Assembly (NCBI RefSeq): GCF_020329485.1
Contig: NZ_JAGKJI010000017.1
Coordinates: forward strand, 62,001 to 126,000
Direction of reading: 5' to 3'
From: Bradyrhizobium cenepequi
GTDB lineage: Bacteria; Pseudomonadota; Alphaproteobacteria; Rhizobiales; Xanthobacteraceae
Length of the DNA stretch: 64,000 nucleotides
Below the pieces are notes generated by a model. The model did no database searches, was not told where the DNA came from, and saw only the letters and a program-made list of their open reading frames with translations. The translations under genes were made by a program, and so were the position numbers. Of this stretch, positions 44,506-53,098 are shown one piece after another; position 1 is the first letter of the stretch, and each line of letters starts with the position of its first letter.

Positions 44506-44838
44506 CTATTTCGCCCCCTTGAGGACTGTCAAGTATTCGACGATCGCACCGACATTCTCCGGGGCTACCGGGGCCTTGTAATTGTTGATCATCTTGTCGA
44601 CTGCCGCCGTCCAGGCTTGTTTCGACAACGACGGCTGATTCAGGACCATGCCCGCCGAATGACACGCGAGACAGTTGTTGTTGATCGTGTCCGCACCAGG
44701 ACCGGCAGGGAACATCCTGTCGCTGTCGGGCAGATCAATCTTTACCGACTTCAGTTCGAATGGCGAAGCGGCGCAGACGTCGGTAGACATTGACACAACG
44801 ATCAGTAGAACGACGACCGGCAGCCGATTGCGACGCAT
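44506..44838 (-). CDS. sorB: Small cytochrome c, SorB-like
   Basis: 110 residues from the ATG at 44838, which has GGAG upstream. Signal peptide PVVVLLIVVSMSTDVCAA. Heme motif CLACHSAG at about residues 56-60, axial Met candidates follow. Same size class as the SorB partner of SorA sulfite dehydrogenase and encoded 13 bp after it. It should take electrons from the molybdenum subunit. Confidence 0.85.
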   Translation of the reverse strand: MRRNRLPVVVLLIVVSMSTDVCAASPFELKSVKIDLPDSDRMFPAGPGADTINNNCLACHSAGMVLNQPSLSKQAWTAAVDKMINNYKAPVAPENVGAIVEYLTVLKGAK

Positions 44839-44851
44839 CGTGAGTTCTCCG

Positions 44852-46081
44852 TCATAGCGCAATGACATCGGTCGATTCGATGACATTCCGCATGAAGCCC
44901 GCGGGATTCCAGTTCTGTGTGTCGGGTTGCGCCACGCCGTTGCTGTTGGTGCAGCGGATCAACAAGCCGTACGCTCCGGGAGCAGGCAGCGTCAATTGCG
45001 TTTGCCACTGCCGAAATCCATATTTGCCTTCGTCCTTTCCCAGCTGAGCCTGATGCCAGGTTTGGCCGCGGTCGATGGAGAAGTCCACACTTGCCACGCC
45101 GCAATCGCCACCGAACGCAATGCCGCGCAATGTTGTCGGTGCAGCGGCGCTCACCTTGCTGCCAGACGAAATATTGGTGACGAAGGATCTTGGGACCATT
45201 TTGTTGATGGGAATCATCTTCACGCCCGTTTGGCCCGGCTTGATGCTGGCGTGAGGGGTATCGGGAATCGTGTAGGCGACTTTTGTCCAGTAGTTGGTGT
45301 CCGGTTGATCCAGCACCTCAATATCGTTCAACATCTTGACCCAATAGGTCGCATACCAGCCGGGCACAACCAGCCGCAGCGGAAATCCGTTCACCAATGG
45401 CAGTTGCTCGCCATTCATGGCATAGGCGATCATCACTTCGCCATCGCGCGCGTGGTCGATCTCCAGCGACTTCATGAAATGCGGCGCATCCGCCACGACG
45501 GGCTCATCCAGTCCTTTGAATCGCACCTGCACGGCGCCCGGTTTTACGCCGGCCTTGTCCAGCACGTCCTTGAGGCGGACCCCCGTCCAGAGCGCATTGC
45601 CCATGGCGCCATTTGCCCATTCCCCGCCGGGCACGCGAGGCTGGAAGAAGCCGCGCGAGTTGCCCGAGCACTGGTTCACTGCAGACAATTGAACACTTGG
45701 CAGTCCGCGAAGGATATCATGCAGCGACAACGATAAAGTTTGATTCACATGGCCACGCACCGTCAGGGAGAACTTGTCGATATCGATTTCGGTCGGGATA
45801 AGCGCCCAGTGCCAGCGAACATAGAACTGGCCGTTGGGGGTGAACACACCCTTGTCGAAAACCTCAAACGGGGTTTCCAGGAGCGGTGGACGGGTTCGTT
45901 GCAGAATCATCGCCCCCTTCTGCGGGAAGGCCGTCGTCATCTGTCGCGCTCCCGGACCACCAGGTAGCGGAAGGTCGATCATTCTTTCGGCCCAAGCTGG
46001 TTTTGAGAGGGCCAGGCCTCCCACACTTGCCGCAGCAAGCAATTGCCGTCGCGTAATCAAAGGAGCATTTTTCTCTGGCAT
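44852..46081 (-). CDS. sorA: SorA-like sulfite dehydrogenase, molybdenum subunit
   Basis: 409 residues with a Tat-like leader (ITRRQLLAAASVGGLALS). The molybdenum Cys is in LSAVNQCSGNSRGFF, the pterin site in GFPLRLVVPGWYATYWVKM, and the C-terminal dimerisation domain in LRGIAFGGDCGVASVDFSID. It oxidises sulfite (or a similar compound) in the periplasm. Of the four sulfite-oxidase-fold proteins in the window this is one of two with a dedicated c-type cytochrome. Gene symbol given by similarity, not proof. Confidence 0.88.
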   Translation of the reverse strand: MPEKNAPLITRRQLLAAASVGGLALSKPAWAERMIDLPLPGGPGARQMTTAFPQKGAMILQRTRPPLLETPFEVFDKGVFTPNGQFYVRWHWALIPTEIDIDKFSLTVRGHVNQTLSLSLHDILRGLPSVQLSAVNQCSGNSRGFFQPRVPGGEWANGAMGNALWTGVRLKDVLDKAGVKPGAVQVRFKGLDEPVVADAPHFMKSLEIDHARDGEVMIAYAMNGEQLPLVNGFPLRLVVPGWYATYWVKMLNDIEVLDQPDTNYWTKVAYTIPDTPHASIKPGQTGVKMIPINKMVPRSFVTNISSGSKVSAAAPTTLRGIAFGGDCGVASVDFSIDRGQTWHQAQLGKDEGKYGFRQWQTQLTLPAPGAYGLLIRCTNSNGVAQPDTQNWNPAGFMRNVIESTDVIAL

Positions 46082-46230
46082 TCGACCCTCCGCGGCACTC
46101 GTCGCAAGAATCAGAGGTCCGTTGCGTAATCGATGAGACCCAGATTTGCGTCCCTATCGTGTTGTTGCCAGCCTAGTCTGATCAGGGCGCCCGCTCGACG
46201 GTACGAAGGTTGAATCGGATGTCGTGTTGG

Positions 46231-46270
46231 TTTGGGAACCCTATACTTTGGTTTTACCGCCGCAAGATCG
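46231..46270. promoter_or_regulatory. Conserved 40-bp element, copy B
   Basis: CCTATACTTTGGTTTTACCG followed by CCGCAAGATCGCTCC; see copy A at 43859. It is 150 bp upstream of sorA (minus strand) and could be a response-regulator site for that operon. Confidence 0.5.
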
Positions 46271-46380
46271 CTCCAAAACGCTCATCAGACAGAGGCTATC
46301 TCGCTGAGCCCACAAGGATCGGTGGTGCCAGCATCGCCAAATCGAAAACTCGATCCCGAACAAGGATGCAAGTTACATAC

Positions 46381-47046
46381 TTATCGCTGCGGCTTGCCGC
46401 GACGAACTCCGAGCGTCTCAGCTTTTCTCAACAGATCGGCCAGCGACCTCGCGCCCATTTTCTTCATGACGTGCCCCCGATGGATCTTCACGGTAATCTC
46501 GGCAAGTCCAAGTTCGGCAGCTATTTGCTTGTTCAACAGGCCAGACGACACCAACGCCAGAACCTCCCGCTCGCGAGCACTCAGGGTCTCAAAAAGAACC
46601 TGCAAGTCCGCGACGATCCTGTCGGCCTCACGCCGCTCCCGATCGCGTCCGATCGCCTTCACGACCGCGTCGAGCATATCCTGATCGCGAAACGGCTTGG
46701 TCAGGAAATCGACTGCTCCACCCTTCATGGCCCTGACGGTCATCGGAATGTCGCCATGGCCGGTCATGAAAATAATTGGAATGTTAATGTTCGATTTGGC
46801 CAGCTCGGTTTGAAAATCCAGGCCGCTCAATCCGGGCAGCCTGACGTCAAGCACCAGGCAGCTGGCGATATCCGGAAGCTTACTTTGCAGCATCTCGGAT
46901 GCCGTACCGAACACCTCAACCCGCAGTCCCACCGACTCAAAGAGATTGCTGAGCCCTCGGCAAACCGAGGCGTCATCCTCGACAATGAAGACGATCGCTT
47001 CCTTGGCACTCGATTGTTCATCCGATGATTTTGGACGCTCGGTCAT
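46381..47046 (-). CDS. FixJ/NarL-type response regulator
   Basis: 221 residues from the ATG at 47046, which overlaps the stop of the dead kinase by 2 nt. Receiver domain with DD at the acidic pocket, phospho-Asp in CLVLDVRLPGLSGLDFQ, Thr in IFMTGHGDIPM and Lys in DFLTKPFRDQD. LuxR-type DNA-binding domain at the end: LSAREREVLALVSSGLLNKQ and AEITVKIHRGHVMKKMGA. It would activate transcription when phosphorylated. Its natural kinase upstream is a pseudogene, so it must use another source of phosphate or be orphaned. Confidence 0.9.
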   Translation of the reverse strand: MTERPKSSDEQSSAKEAIVFIVEDDASVCRGLSNLFESVGLRVEVFGTASEMLQSKLPDIASCLVLDVRLPGLSGLDFQTELAKSNINIPIIFMTGHGDIPMTVRAMKGGAVDFLTKPFRDQDMLDAVVKAIGRDRERREADRIVADLQVLFETLSAREREVLALVSSGLLNKQIAAELGLAEITVKIHRGHVMKKMGARSLADLLRKAETLGVRRGKPQR

Positions 47047-47929
47047 GACGCGTCTTCCTGATGGAACGGCAATACGAACTGAAATGTAGCACCGGGTCCC
47101 CTGCTTCGGGAAGCCGATACACGTCCTCCGTGAGCCTCTAGGATTGAGCGGCAAATTGAAAGCCCCCGATGATGCGGACCGGCTATTCAAGGCCTTCTTC
47201 CGCACCAAATCCGACGGCATGGGGATGGGGCAGTTCTATACACGAAATCGCAAAATGGCTGATGGGCGTCGTGTATGGCGCTATGCTGTCGCCATTTTTC
47301 GGGTTCCGGTTCGACATCGTCCGCAACGTCCCAGCGAGCCAGGCCCGGTCAGGCTCGCCGGCGCGATGCCAACGGAGTTGAGGTGATCGGACACGCGGGT
47401 GATCCTATGATCCGGTCCTGTCTTCCAGAACTAGTCGGACGCCGTTTCGGCATAATCGCGAAAGCGCTGCTCGCTTTCGCGAAGCGCCTCTTCCGCCCGC
47501 TTGCGGTCCTCTATGTCGGTAGATGATCCGTACCATTTGACAATGTTGCTCCGCTCATCATGCAGCGGCCCGGCTCGAAACAAAAACCAGCGATACTCAC
47601 CATCGAAGCGCCGCAACCGAGCTTAAAGCTCGCCTCTCACGCCGGATTCCCGTATCGCGCTCCACCTCTGCAACATGCCCTTTTTGTCATCAGGATGAAA
47701 AGCGCGAGGCCCAGCCCATTTCGGCCTGGTCCAGGGAAAGGCCGGTATAATCGAGAGCTGGTTGGTTCAGGAAATCGGGAACGCCGTCGGCTCTAGCACA
47801 CCAGGCCAGCGTCGGGATTGTATCGATGACCAGTCGAAGGCGGTCTTCGGACTTTTTGATTTCGTCAATCCGCCTTTGTCCGCTTCTTTTCCATCGCGGC
47901 CTCCTCTTCCACTGGTGAGTCGTTTGCAA
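47043..47929 (-). pseudogene. PAS-type sensor histidine kinase pseudogene, deleted and partly inverted
   Basis: Reading the minus strand downward: a first PAS domain (RLRLVIDTIPTLAWCARADG), a frameshift near 47700, a PAC-like part (RRFDGEYRWFLFRAGPLHDE) with an in-frame TAA, then DIEDRKRAEEALRESEQRF, an in-frame TAG, a second PAS (RWDVADDVEPEPEKWRQHSA) up to about 47231. The phosphotransfer His domain is missing. The ATPase G2 segment DRLFKAFFRTKSDGMGMG lies on the opposite strand (47163-47230). Past it the minus strand resumes exactly with LSICRSILEAHGGRVSASRS and ends TFQFVLPFHQEDAS at 47045-47043. The kinase of the FixJ-type regulator is therefore lost. Confidence 0.85.
47163..47230 (+). 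other. 68-bp micro-inversion inside the dead kinase
   Basis: Flipping 47163-47230 restores GMGMG followed directly by LSICRSILEAHGG on the minus strand, in frame. The ends carry a 5-bp inverted repeat, GCCCC (47162-47166) and GGGGC (47227-47231), that could have mediated the flip. Confidence 0.75.
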
Positions 47930-47949
47930 GCAGATCGTGTAATCCTGCC

Positions 47950-48348
47950 CATAAACTTCAGTATGCTCGCGCGATTCCTTTCAATACCGGACGCTTACCT
48001 AGGTACGATTGAGCCACCAGTCCCTATCCTCCTAGTCTTGCTGCAGATCGAAAGAGCCGATTGCAGGTGACACGATGTCCGCGATCCCAGTCGAACAGAT
48101 CAAGCGCAACCGCCACGAGACCGGCGGACTGAAACACATCCCTGTCCCTTCGACGAACGAGACTTGTGCCAGCACAGGAAGTCTGCTGCTTCACCTGCGG
48201 AGGCAGCATATGAGAGTGAAACTCGGCGCACAATGTCCCTACACGCGGCGGGACCTGGCAGGCCACTACGATCCTGACGCGATTCTTCAGCTTTGCGCCA
48301 ACTGCGACGGCGAACAAAAGGCAAGCACAAAATCGAGAGGAGGCAAAA
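47950..48348. other. Gap before the small cysteine proteins
   Basis: About 400 bp. A frame from 48075 (MSAIPVEQIKRNRHETGGLK) is open but runs on through the next gene in another frame and matches nothing known to me. I do not call it. Confidence 0.35.
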
Positions 48349-48534
48349 ATGCGCAGCAATTCCAAATATACCCCCGCCGGCGCAGCCAAGCGTTGCCCGA
48401 TTTGCGAAGGAAAATTCGGCCTCGTCAGGCACTATTCCTGGCGGACCGCGCTCTGTTCCAAGAAGTGCGCTGACCGCTTCAGGATCCGTCGGGAATGTGA
48501 CCGCAGATGGTTACACTGGTTCCAGCCTGCTTGA
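48349..48534 (+). CDS. Small zinc-ribbon-like protein
   Basis: 61 residues. Four Cys in the arrangement C16-x2-C19 (CPICEGKFG) and C36-x3-C40 (CSKKCADRF), a likely zinc site; basic and Arg/Trp-rich end (RRECDRRWLHWFQ). Strong GAGGAGG site. Two further small genes follow on the same strand. Function unknown. Confidence 0.72.
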   Translation: MRSNSKYTPAGAAKRCPICEGKFGLVRHYSWRTALCSKKCADRFRIRRECDRRWLHWFQPA

Positions 48535-48591
48535 GCATCGCGCGACAAATTCGCGAAGTTGGGAATTCCTGAGCAGTAAGGAGGTTGCGCA

Positions 48592-48978
48592 ATGAACCCT
48601 TTCTGCAAATCCTTGCAGAGCATTTGTCTCTGCTGCGTGTCTATGATGCCGGTCCAAGCGCAAAATGCTGGGCTTCACCGCCATCCGCCGCAGGACCAGC
48701 TCCTGCACGAGAAATTCTATTCAACATGGCACATGCCCGACAATCCCGCCGTTAGCTGCTGCAATGATGCGGACTGTTATCCGACCGAAGTCAAGTACCT
48801 CGACGGCAATATGTACGCAAAGCGCAGAGAAGATGGAAAGTACATTCCCATTCCACCGGAAAAGGTCGAACGGAACAGAGATAATCCGGATGGCAGAAAT
48901 CATCTCTGCGCGCCCCCACCCAGTGCCTCCCACTCGTCCGATACCGTATTCTGCTTCGCATTGGGAGGCGCCACATGA
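48592..48978 (+). CDS. Small secreted Cys-rich protein
   Basis: 128 residues. A hydrophobic, Cys-containing leader (SLQSICLCCVSMMPVQAQ) looks like a signal peptide. The mature part has VSCCNDADCYPTEVKYL and ends NHLCAPPP, so several disulfides or a metal site are likely. AAGGAGG precedes the ATG. No known family. Its stop overlaps the start of the next gene by 4 nt, so translation is coupled. Confidence 0.75.
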   Translation: MNPFCKSLQSICLCCVSMMPVQAQNAGLHRHPPQDQLLHEKFYSTWHMPDNPAVSCCNDADCYPTEVKYLDGNMYAKRREDGKYIPIPPEKVERNRDNPDGRNHLCAPPPSASHSSDTVFCFALGGAT

Positions 48979-49163
48979 GATTTGTAGTGGTAAATGAGAG
49001 GTCGCCCCGCCGACCCTCCCTCTGTGTGATGTGCGATCAGCCGATCGAAGCAGGCTATCTCCGGGAAATCGGAACACACCTCACCTATTGCAATCACGAT
49101 TGTTACCAAGATCACTGCCAGAGTGCGTTCCTGTTTCTCCAAAGCCAGGCAAGAGCATCATGA
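48975..49163 (+). CDS. Small zinc-ribbon-like protein, second of the cluster
   Basis: 62 residues. Cys in the order C17-x2-C20 (CVMCDQPIEAGYLREIG) and C39-x3-C43 (CNHDCYQDHC). The CxxC...CxxxC layout matches the protein at 48349, suggesting two related metal-binding proteins. Translationally coupled to the secreted Cys-rich gene. Function unknown. Confidence 0.7.
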   Translation: MRFVVVNERSPRRPSLCVMCDQPIEAGYLREIGTHLTYCNHDCYQDHCQSAFLFLQSQARAS

Positions 49164-49286
49164 TACGCCCTTGCTCGGTTCGACTCGCCCATGAGCAAAA
49201 GGGATTCGGCGACGGGTCCTGCTGAATGATCAATCAATCCGGCCATCGGAGATGAGTCTTCGCGGTCGGCGGAACGGGACATTGCG

Positions 49287-50060
49287 ATGATAGCTTATAG
49301 CACCAACCACGATGCCTCAGATCGGAGGGCGTCGAGATTTGTCTGCACGGATCCAAGGGTTGCGGAGCAGAGTCCGGTACAGATGGTGAATTCGTCAATC
49401 AGTCTTGGCCTGCATCTGACTCTTGTTCGACGCACGCGAGAATCGCCAATGTTGCGGAGCGGAACGGCGGAGCTTCTGGCCGACATCGAAGGCTTGCCCG
49501 TTCTGGTGCGTTTGCTCGTCCAGGATGTGCCGGCAGAAATACGGTCCGATCTCGTCACGGATGCCGATGTTCATTCGCTGCTGTCGACCACGCTCGAAAA
49601 GGTGATTGAGCGGATGCGCGGATCACCGCTGCGACGCGACGCCCCGTCAAAGCAGCCGCTCGCCATCGTGGAATTGATCACGGCCGGAATACCTTCGGCC
49701 CGGCTGGCGGATCGGCTGACTGACAGGGTGCTGCGCGTGGGCTCGCTGGAGCTTGATCTCATCGATCGAACTGTGAAGCGTGGTGATCGTGGGATCGATC
49801 TGCGACCGCGCGAGTTTCGGTTACTCAAGTACATGATGCAACGGAGCGGCAGGTTGCTAACTCGGGCAACCCTCCTGAAGGATGTCTGGAACTATAAGTT
49901 CGTCGCGGAAACAAATCTTGTCGATGTTCATATGGGCAAATTGCGTCGCAAGGTCGACGGATCAAATGAGCCCGCCATGATTCGCAACGTCCGAGGGGTT
50001 GGCTTCGTTCTCAGTGCGAATCCCTTCCAGCAGAGCTCGTCGACGGCCACCCAACCCTGA
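49287..50060 (+). CDS. OmpR-type DNA-binding protein without a working receiver
   Basis: 257 residues. The last 100 (VLRVGSLELDLIDRTVKRGD, PREFRLLKYMMQRSGRLLTR, TNLVDVHMGKLRRKVDG) are almost the same as in the full response regulator at 53099. The first 140 residues show none of the receiver hallmarks (no DD pair, no phospho-Asp, no TKPF). It probably binds the same DNA sites without phosphorylation control, or competes with the true regulator. The ribosome site is poor, so start is uncertain. Confidence 0.8.
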   Translation: MIAYSTNHDASDRRASRFVCTDPRVAEQSPVQMVNSSISLGLHLTLVRRTRESPMLRSGTAELLADIEGLPVLVRLLVQDVPAEIRSDLVTDADVHSLLSTTLEKVIERMRGSPLRRDAPSKQPLAIVELITAGIPSARLADRLTDRVLRVGSLELDLIDRTVKRGDRGIDLRPREFRLLKYMMQRSGRLLTRATLLKDVWNYKFVAETNLVDVHMGKLRRKVDGSNEPAMIRNVRGVGFVLSANPFQQSSSTATQP

Positions 50061-50117
50061 ACAACCTGGCCATCCATCGCTGCCATCGATCTGATCCGCC
50101 GATACGGAGTCTCGCGA

Positions 50118-51380
50118 ATGTTCGACTATAACGGGAGTTTTCAATCTGCCGTTGCTGTGCTGAAGCGGGAGCATCGCTACCGCGTTTTCGTTGACCTGGA
50201 GCGCAAAGTGGGACAGTTCCCCCACGCGCTCTGGAACAGCCCGACCGGCAAGAGGGATGTCGTGGTCTGGTGCTCAAACGACTATCTCGGAATGGGTCAG
50301 CATCCGAAGCTGATCGACGCGATGTGTGCCGCCGCGCGCACGATGGGCACGGGCGCCGGCGGCACGCGCAACATCTCGGGAACAAATCGGGCGCTGGTGG
50401 AGCTGGAGGCCGAGCTTGCCGACCTGCATAGCAAGGAAGCGGCGCTCGTTTTCACGTCGGGCTACGTCTCCAACCATACGGGTATCGCGACGATCGCCAA
50501 GCTCCTTCCGGATTGCCTGATCCTGTCCGATGCGCTCAATCACAATTCGATGATCGAAGGCGTGCGTGCGGCCGACTGTTCCAAGCAGATCTGGCGTCAC
50601 AATGATCTTAAGCACCTCGAGGAGTTACTCTGCCGAGCGGCGGCTGGCCGCCCGAAGCTTATCGTGTTCGAAAGCGTGTACTCGATGGATGGCGATGTCG
50701 CTCCGCTCGAGGCGATCTGCGACTTGGCGGAACGCCATGGCGCGATGACCTATCTCGACGAAGTGCATGCCGTTGGAATGTACGGGCGACGCGGCGGCGG
50801 GATCGCCGAGCGAGACGGAGTGATGGCGCGCATCGACGTCATCGAGGGAACGCTCGCAAAAGCCTTCGGCACGCTTGGCGGTTACATTGCCGGCCGCAGC
50901 GCCATCGTAGACGCCGTGCGATCCCATGCCCCCGGGTTTATCTTCACGACGGCCTTGCCACCGTCGATAGCCGCGGCTGCGACTGCGTCGATCGCCCATC
51001 TTAAGACATCGGGTGCCGAGCGTGCGGCCCAGCGCGCCGCCGTGGCAGCGACCAAGGCCGCCCTGCGCGAAGCTGGATTGCCCGTGTTGGACACAGAGAC
51101 GCATATCGTACCGGTGATGGTCGGCGATCCGGCTAAGTGCAAGCAGGCGAGCGATCTTCTGCTCGACCGGCACGGGATTTACATCCAGCCGATCAACTAT
51201 CCCACCGTTCCCCGGGGCACCGAGCGTTTGCGGATCACCCCGACCCCGGCGCATGACGTTCGACTGGTCCGGCAGTTGGCTGACGCCATGGTTTCGGTGT
51301 GGCACGACCTTGGCATTGCTCTCGGAAGATATCATCAGCCCGGCGATCAGCGTGCACAGACGGTTGCGGCAGGCGGCTAG
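50118..51380 (+). CDS. hemA: 5-aminolevulinate synthase
   Basis: 420 residues, pyridoxal-phosphate enzyme of the alpha-oxoamine synthase family. PLP Lys248 is in VIEGTLAKAFGTLGGYIAG; other signature parts are WCSNDYLGMGQHP, GTGAGGTRNISGTN and YLDEVHAVGMYG. It condenses glycine and succinyl-CoA, the first step of heme synthesis in alphaproteobacteria. GGAG precedes the ATG. It stands alone among genes for heme proteins, not in a heme operon, so it may be a second copy serving this region. Confidence 0.95.
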   Translation: MFDYNGSFQSAVAVLKREHRYRVFVDLERKVGQFPHALWNSPTGKRDVVVWCSNDYLGMGQHPKLIDAMCAAARTMGTGAGGTRNISGTNRALVELEAELADLHSKEAALVFTSGYVSNHTGIATIAKLLPDCLILSDALNHNSMIEGVRAADCSKQIWRHNDLKHLEELLCRAAAGRPKLIVFESVYSMDGDVAPLEAICDLAERHGAMTYLDEVHAVGMYGRRGGGIAERDGVMARIDVIEGTLAKAFGTLGGYIAGRSAIVDAVRSHAPGFIFTTALPPSIAAAATASIAHLKTSGAERAAQRAAVAATKAALREAGLPVLDTETHIVPVMVGDPAKCKQASDLLLDRHGIYIQPINYPTVPRGTERLRITPTPAHDVRLVRQLADAMVSVWHDLGIALGRYHQPGDQRAQTVAAGG

Positions 51381-51672
51381 GCCCCGTTGCTCTTTTTGCT
51401 GCTTTCCGGTTGCAAGGGCCAAGGTCCCGAAGCGCCTTTACCCTTCCTGATAAGGCTGCTTGGGCGACTAGCCGCCGCGCGAATGCGGTGCGTTCCTAGT
51501 TGTAGCCGCTGCTGGTGTCAGGCGATGAGCCGCCGAACGAGGGGTCTCCGGTGCCGCTCACGGTGGTCGGACCGTCTGGATTGCCGTTCGGATTACGTAA
51601 TTCGGATGCAGTTTGACCATGCCGATGGCATCGCCCTGAACCCTGATCTCGACCGTAACCAATGCGCCCGGA
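51381..51672. other. Gap between convergent hemA and the second kinase
   Basis: No supported gene. A minus-strand frame reads NPNGNPDGPTTVSGTGDPSF before a stop near 51500, possibly the end of an old low-complexity gene. Confidence 0.35.
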
Positions 51673-53091
51673 TCAATGGTCAGGACAAATGACCTCCAAC
51701 CAGCCACCCGGCCCGGGATGAATGGCCAGCCTGAAGCCGTGCAGCTTTACGATCGCAGCCACAAGATTCAGGCCAAGGCCCACGCCTGGCGTGCTTCTGA
51801 TCTTGTCGGACCGATAGAAACGACGCAGCACGGCCTCGCGCTCCTGATCGTTGATGCCGGGGCCGGTATCGGTGACGCGCACGGTGGTTTTATTGTCGCC
51901 GCGTATCAATTCAATGTCGACTCTGCCGCCCTCAGGAGTAAACTTGATGGCATTGTCGACGAGGTTGGCGACTGCCTCGAAGAGGAGATCCCGATCGCCA
52001 CGCACGTTCAATGGCTGCTGCACCCCGATCCGCAAGTTGACATTCTTGTTTTCGGCGATCGGTTCGTAGATATCGCATACCTCCCGCAGTATCTCGTGCA
52101 GCGAAACGGTGCCAAAAGCCGCAGACCGCCGGCTATTTTCGATTTCGGCCAAACGCAACAGCGCCGTAATGATCGCCAGCGACTGGTCAATATTTGCGAT
52201 CGCTTTGTCTACAACCAGCTGGAGCCGTTCCAGCGTAGTTGCGTTCGTGCGGCCGCGCTCCAGCGTCAGCCGCGCCCGCGTTAGCGGCGTTCGCAAATCG
52301 TGAGCGATGTCGTTGCCTACTCCGGCGAGCGCGTGGATCATCGCTTCCATTTCATCGAGCATGCCATTGACGATGACCGTAAGCCTCGAAAACGGCTCGT
52401 CGACGTCGCGGTGTGGGAGTCGCTCACGCAGATCTCCCGCGATGATGCGCTGGACCCTCTGATTGACCTCCTCGACCCGCTCTTGGGCTCGCATACTCAG
52501 CCACGCGCCAGCCAGCAGACATAAGCAAAGTGCAGGCAGCAGACCGAGCGCCAACGCCTGTGCGACGACATGAGAAATTTCCCTGGTTTCGTCGACGTCG
52601 CGTCCCATTACCAGTGCGTCGCCGTTCGGCATGTGCCGGGCGATTGCGCGGATCACATGCGTTTCCCTTCCGGTCGGAAGCATCCGCTCGACCGAAATGC
52701 TCCGGACGGAATCATCCATCTGGAGATCGGGCGGAAACCGTTCCAGGTTCCCCGCTATCTCGCGGCCGTCTGCGCTGAACAGGCCGGCATATTCAACGCC
52801 GTGGGAATCTTGCTTTAGATGGTCATTGATCGCATTCAGCCGGCGTTCGCTGGGCAAACCGGCGATGAAGTTCAGTTGACTGCTAATCATTTTGTCGGAT
52901 CGCGCGATCAAGTACTGATCGGCCTGCCAGTAGATGAAGCCGAACAGCACCATGACGAAAACCGCGAACACGCCAGCCACCGCCAGCGCCCACCGAAAGG
53001 TGTTCGAACGTATGATGTGAGCCTGACCCATCGGATCTCGCCCCGCGGATTTACCGCTCAACATCAGTCGCGGCGCCTTGCTGGCTTCCAT
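51673..53091 (-). CDS. Sensor histidine kinase, partner of the OmpR-type regulator
   Basis: 472 residues from the ATG at 53091 (start uncertain; one at 53031 is possible). TM1 FRWALAVAGVFAVFVMVLFGF, periplasmic domain, TM2 LALGLLPALCLCLLAGAWLS, HAMP, phospho-His in IAHDLRTPLTRARLTLERG, N-box AVANLVDNAIKFTPEGG and GLGLNLVAAIVKLHGF. Starts 8 bp after the regulator stops, a standard two-component pair. Highly similar to the kinase at 42277. Confidence 0.92.
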   Translation of the reverse strand: MEASKAPRLMLSGKSAGRDPMGQAHIIRSNTFRWALAVAGVFAVFVMVLFGFIYWQADQYLIARSDKMISSQLNFIAGLPSERRLNAINDHLKQDSHGVEYAGLFSADGREIAGNLERFPPDLQMDDSVRSISVERMLPTGRETHVIRAIARHMPNGDALVMGRDVDETREISHVVAQALALGLLPALCLCLLAGAWLSMRAQERVEEVNQRVQRIIAGDLRERLPHRDVDEPFSRLTVIVNGMLDEMEAMIHALAGVGNDIAHDLRTPLTRARLTLERGRTNATTLERLQLVVDKAIANIDQSLAIITALLRLAEIENSRRSAAFGTVSLHEILREVCDIYEPIAENKNVNLRIGVQQPLNVRGDRDLLFEAVANLVDNAIKFTPEGGRVDIELIRGDNKTTVRVTDTGPGINDQEREAVLRRFYRSDKIRSTPGVGLGLNLVAAIVKLHGFRLAIHPGPGGWLEVICPDH

Positions 53092-53098
53092 CTGATCT

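Noticed and set aside
48075..48473. Open frame MSAIPVEQIKRNRHETGGLK
   Set aside because: Runs through the 48349 gene in another frame and has no recognisable domain or ribosome site.
51387..51692. Plus-strand frame after hemA (MLFLLLSGCKGQGPEAPLPF)
   Set aside because: Starts in the last codons of hemA and has Arg/Cys-rich random composition.
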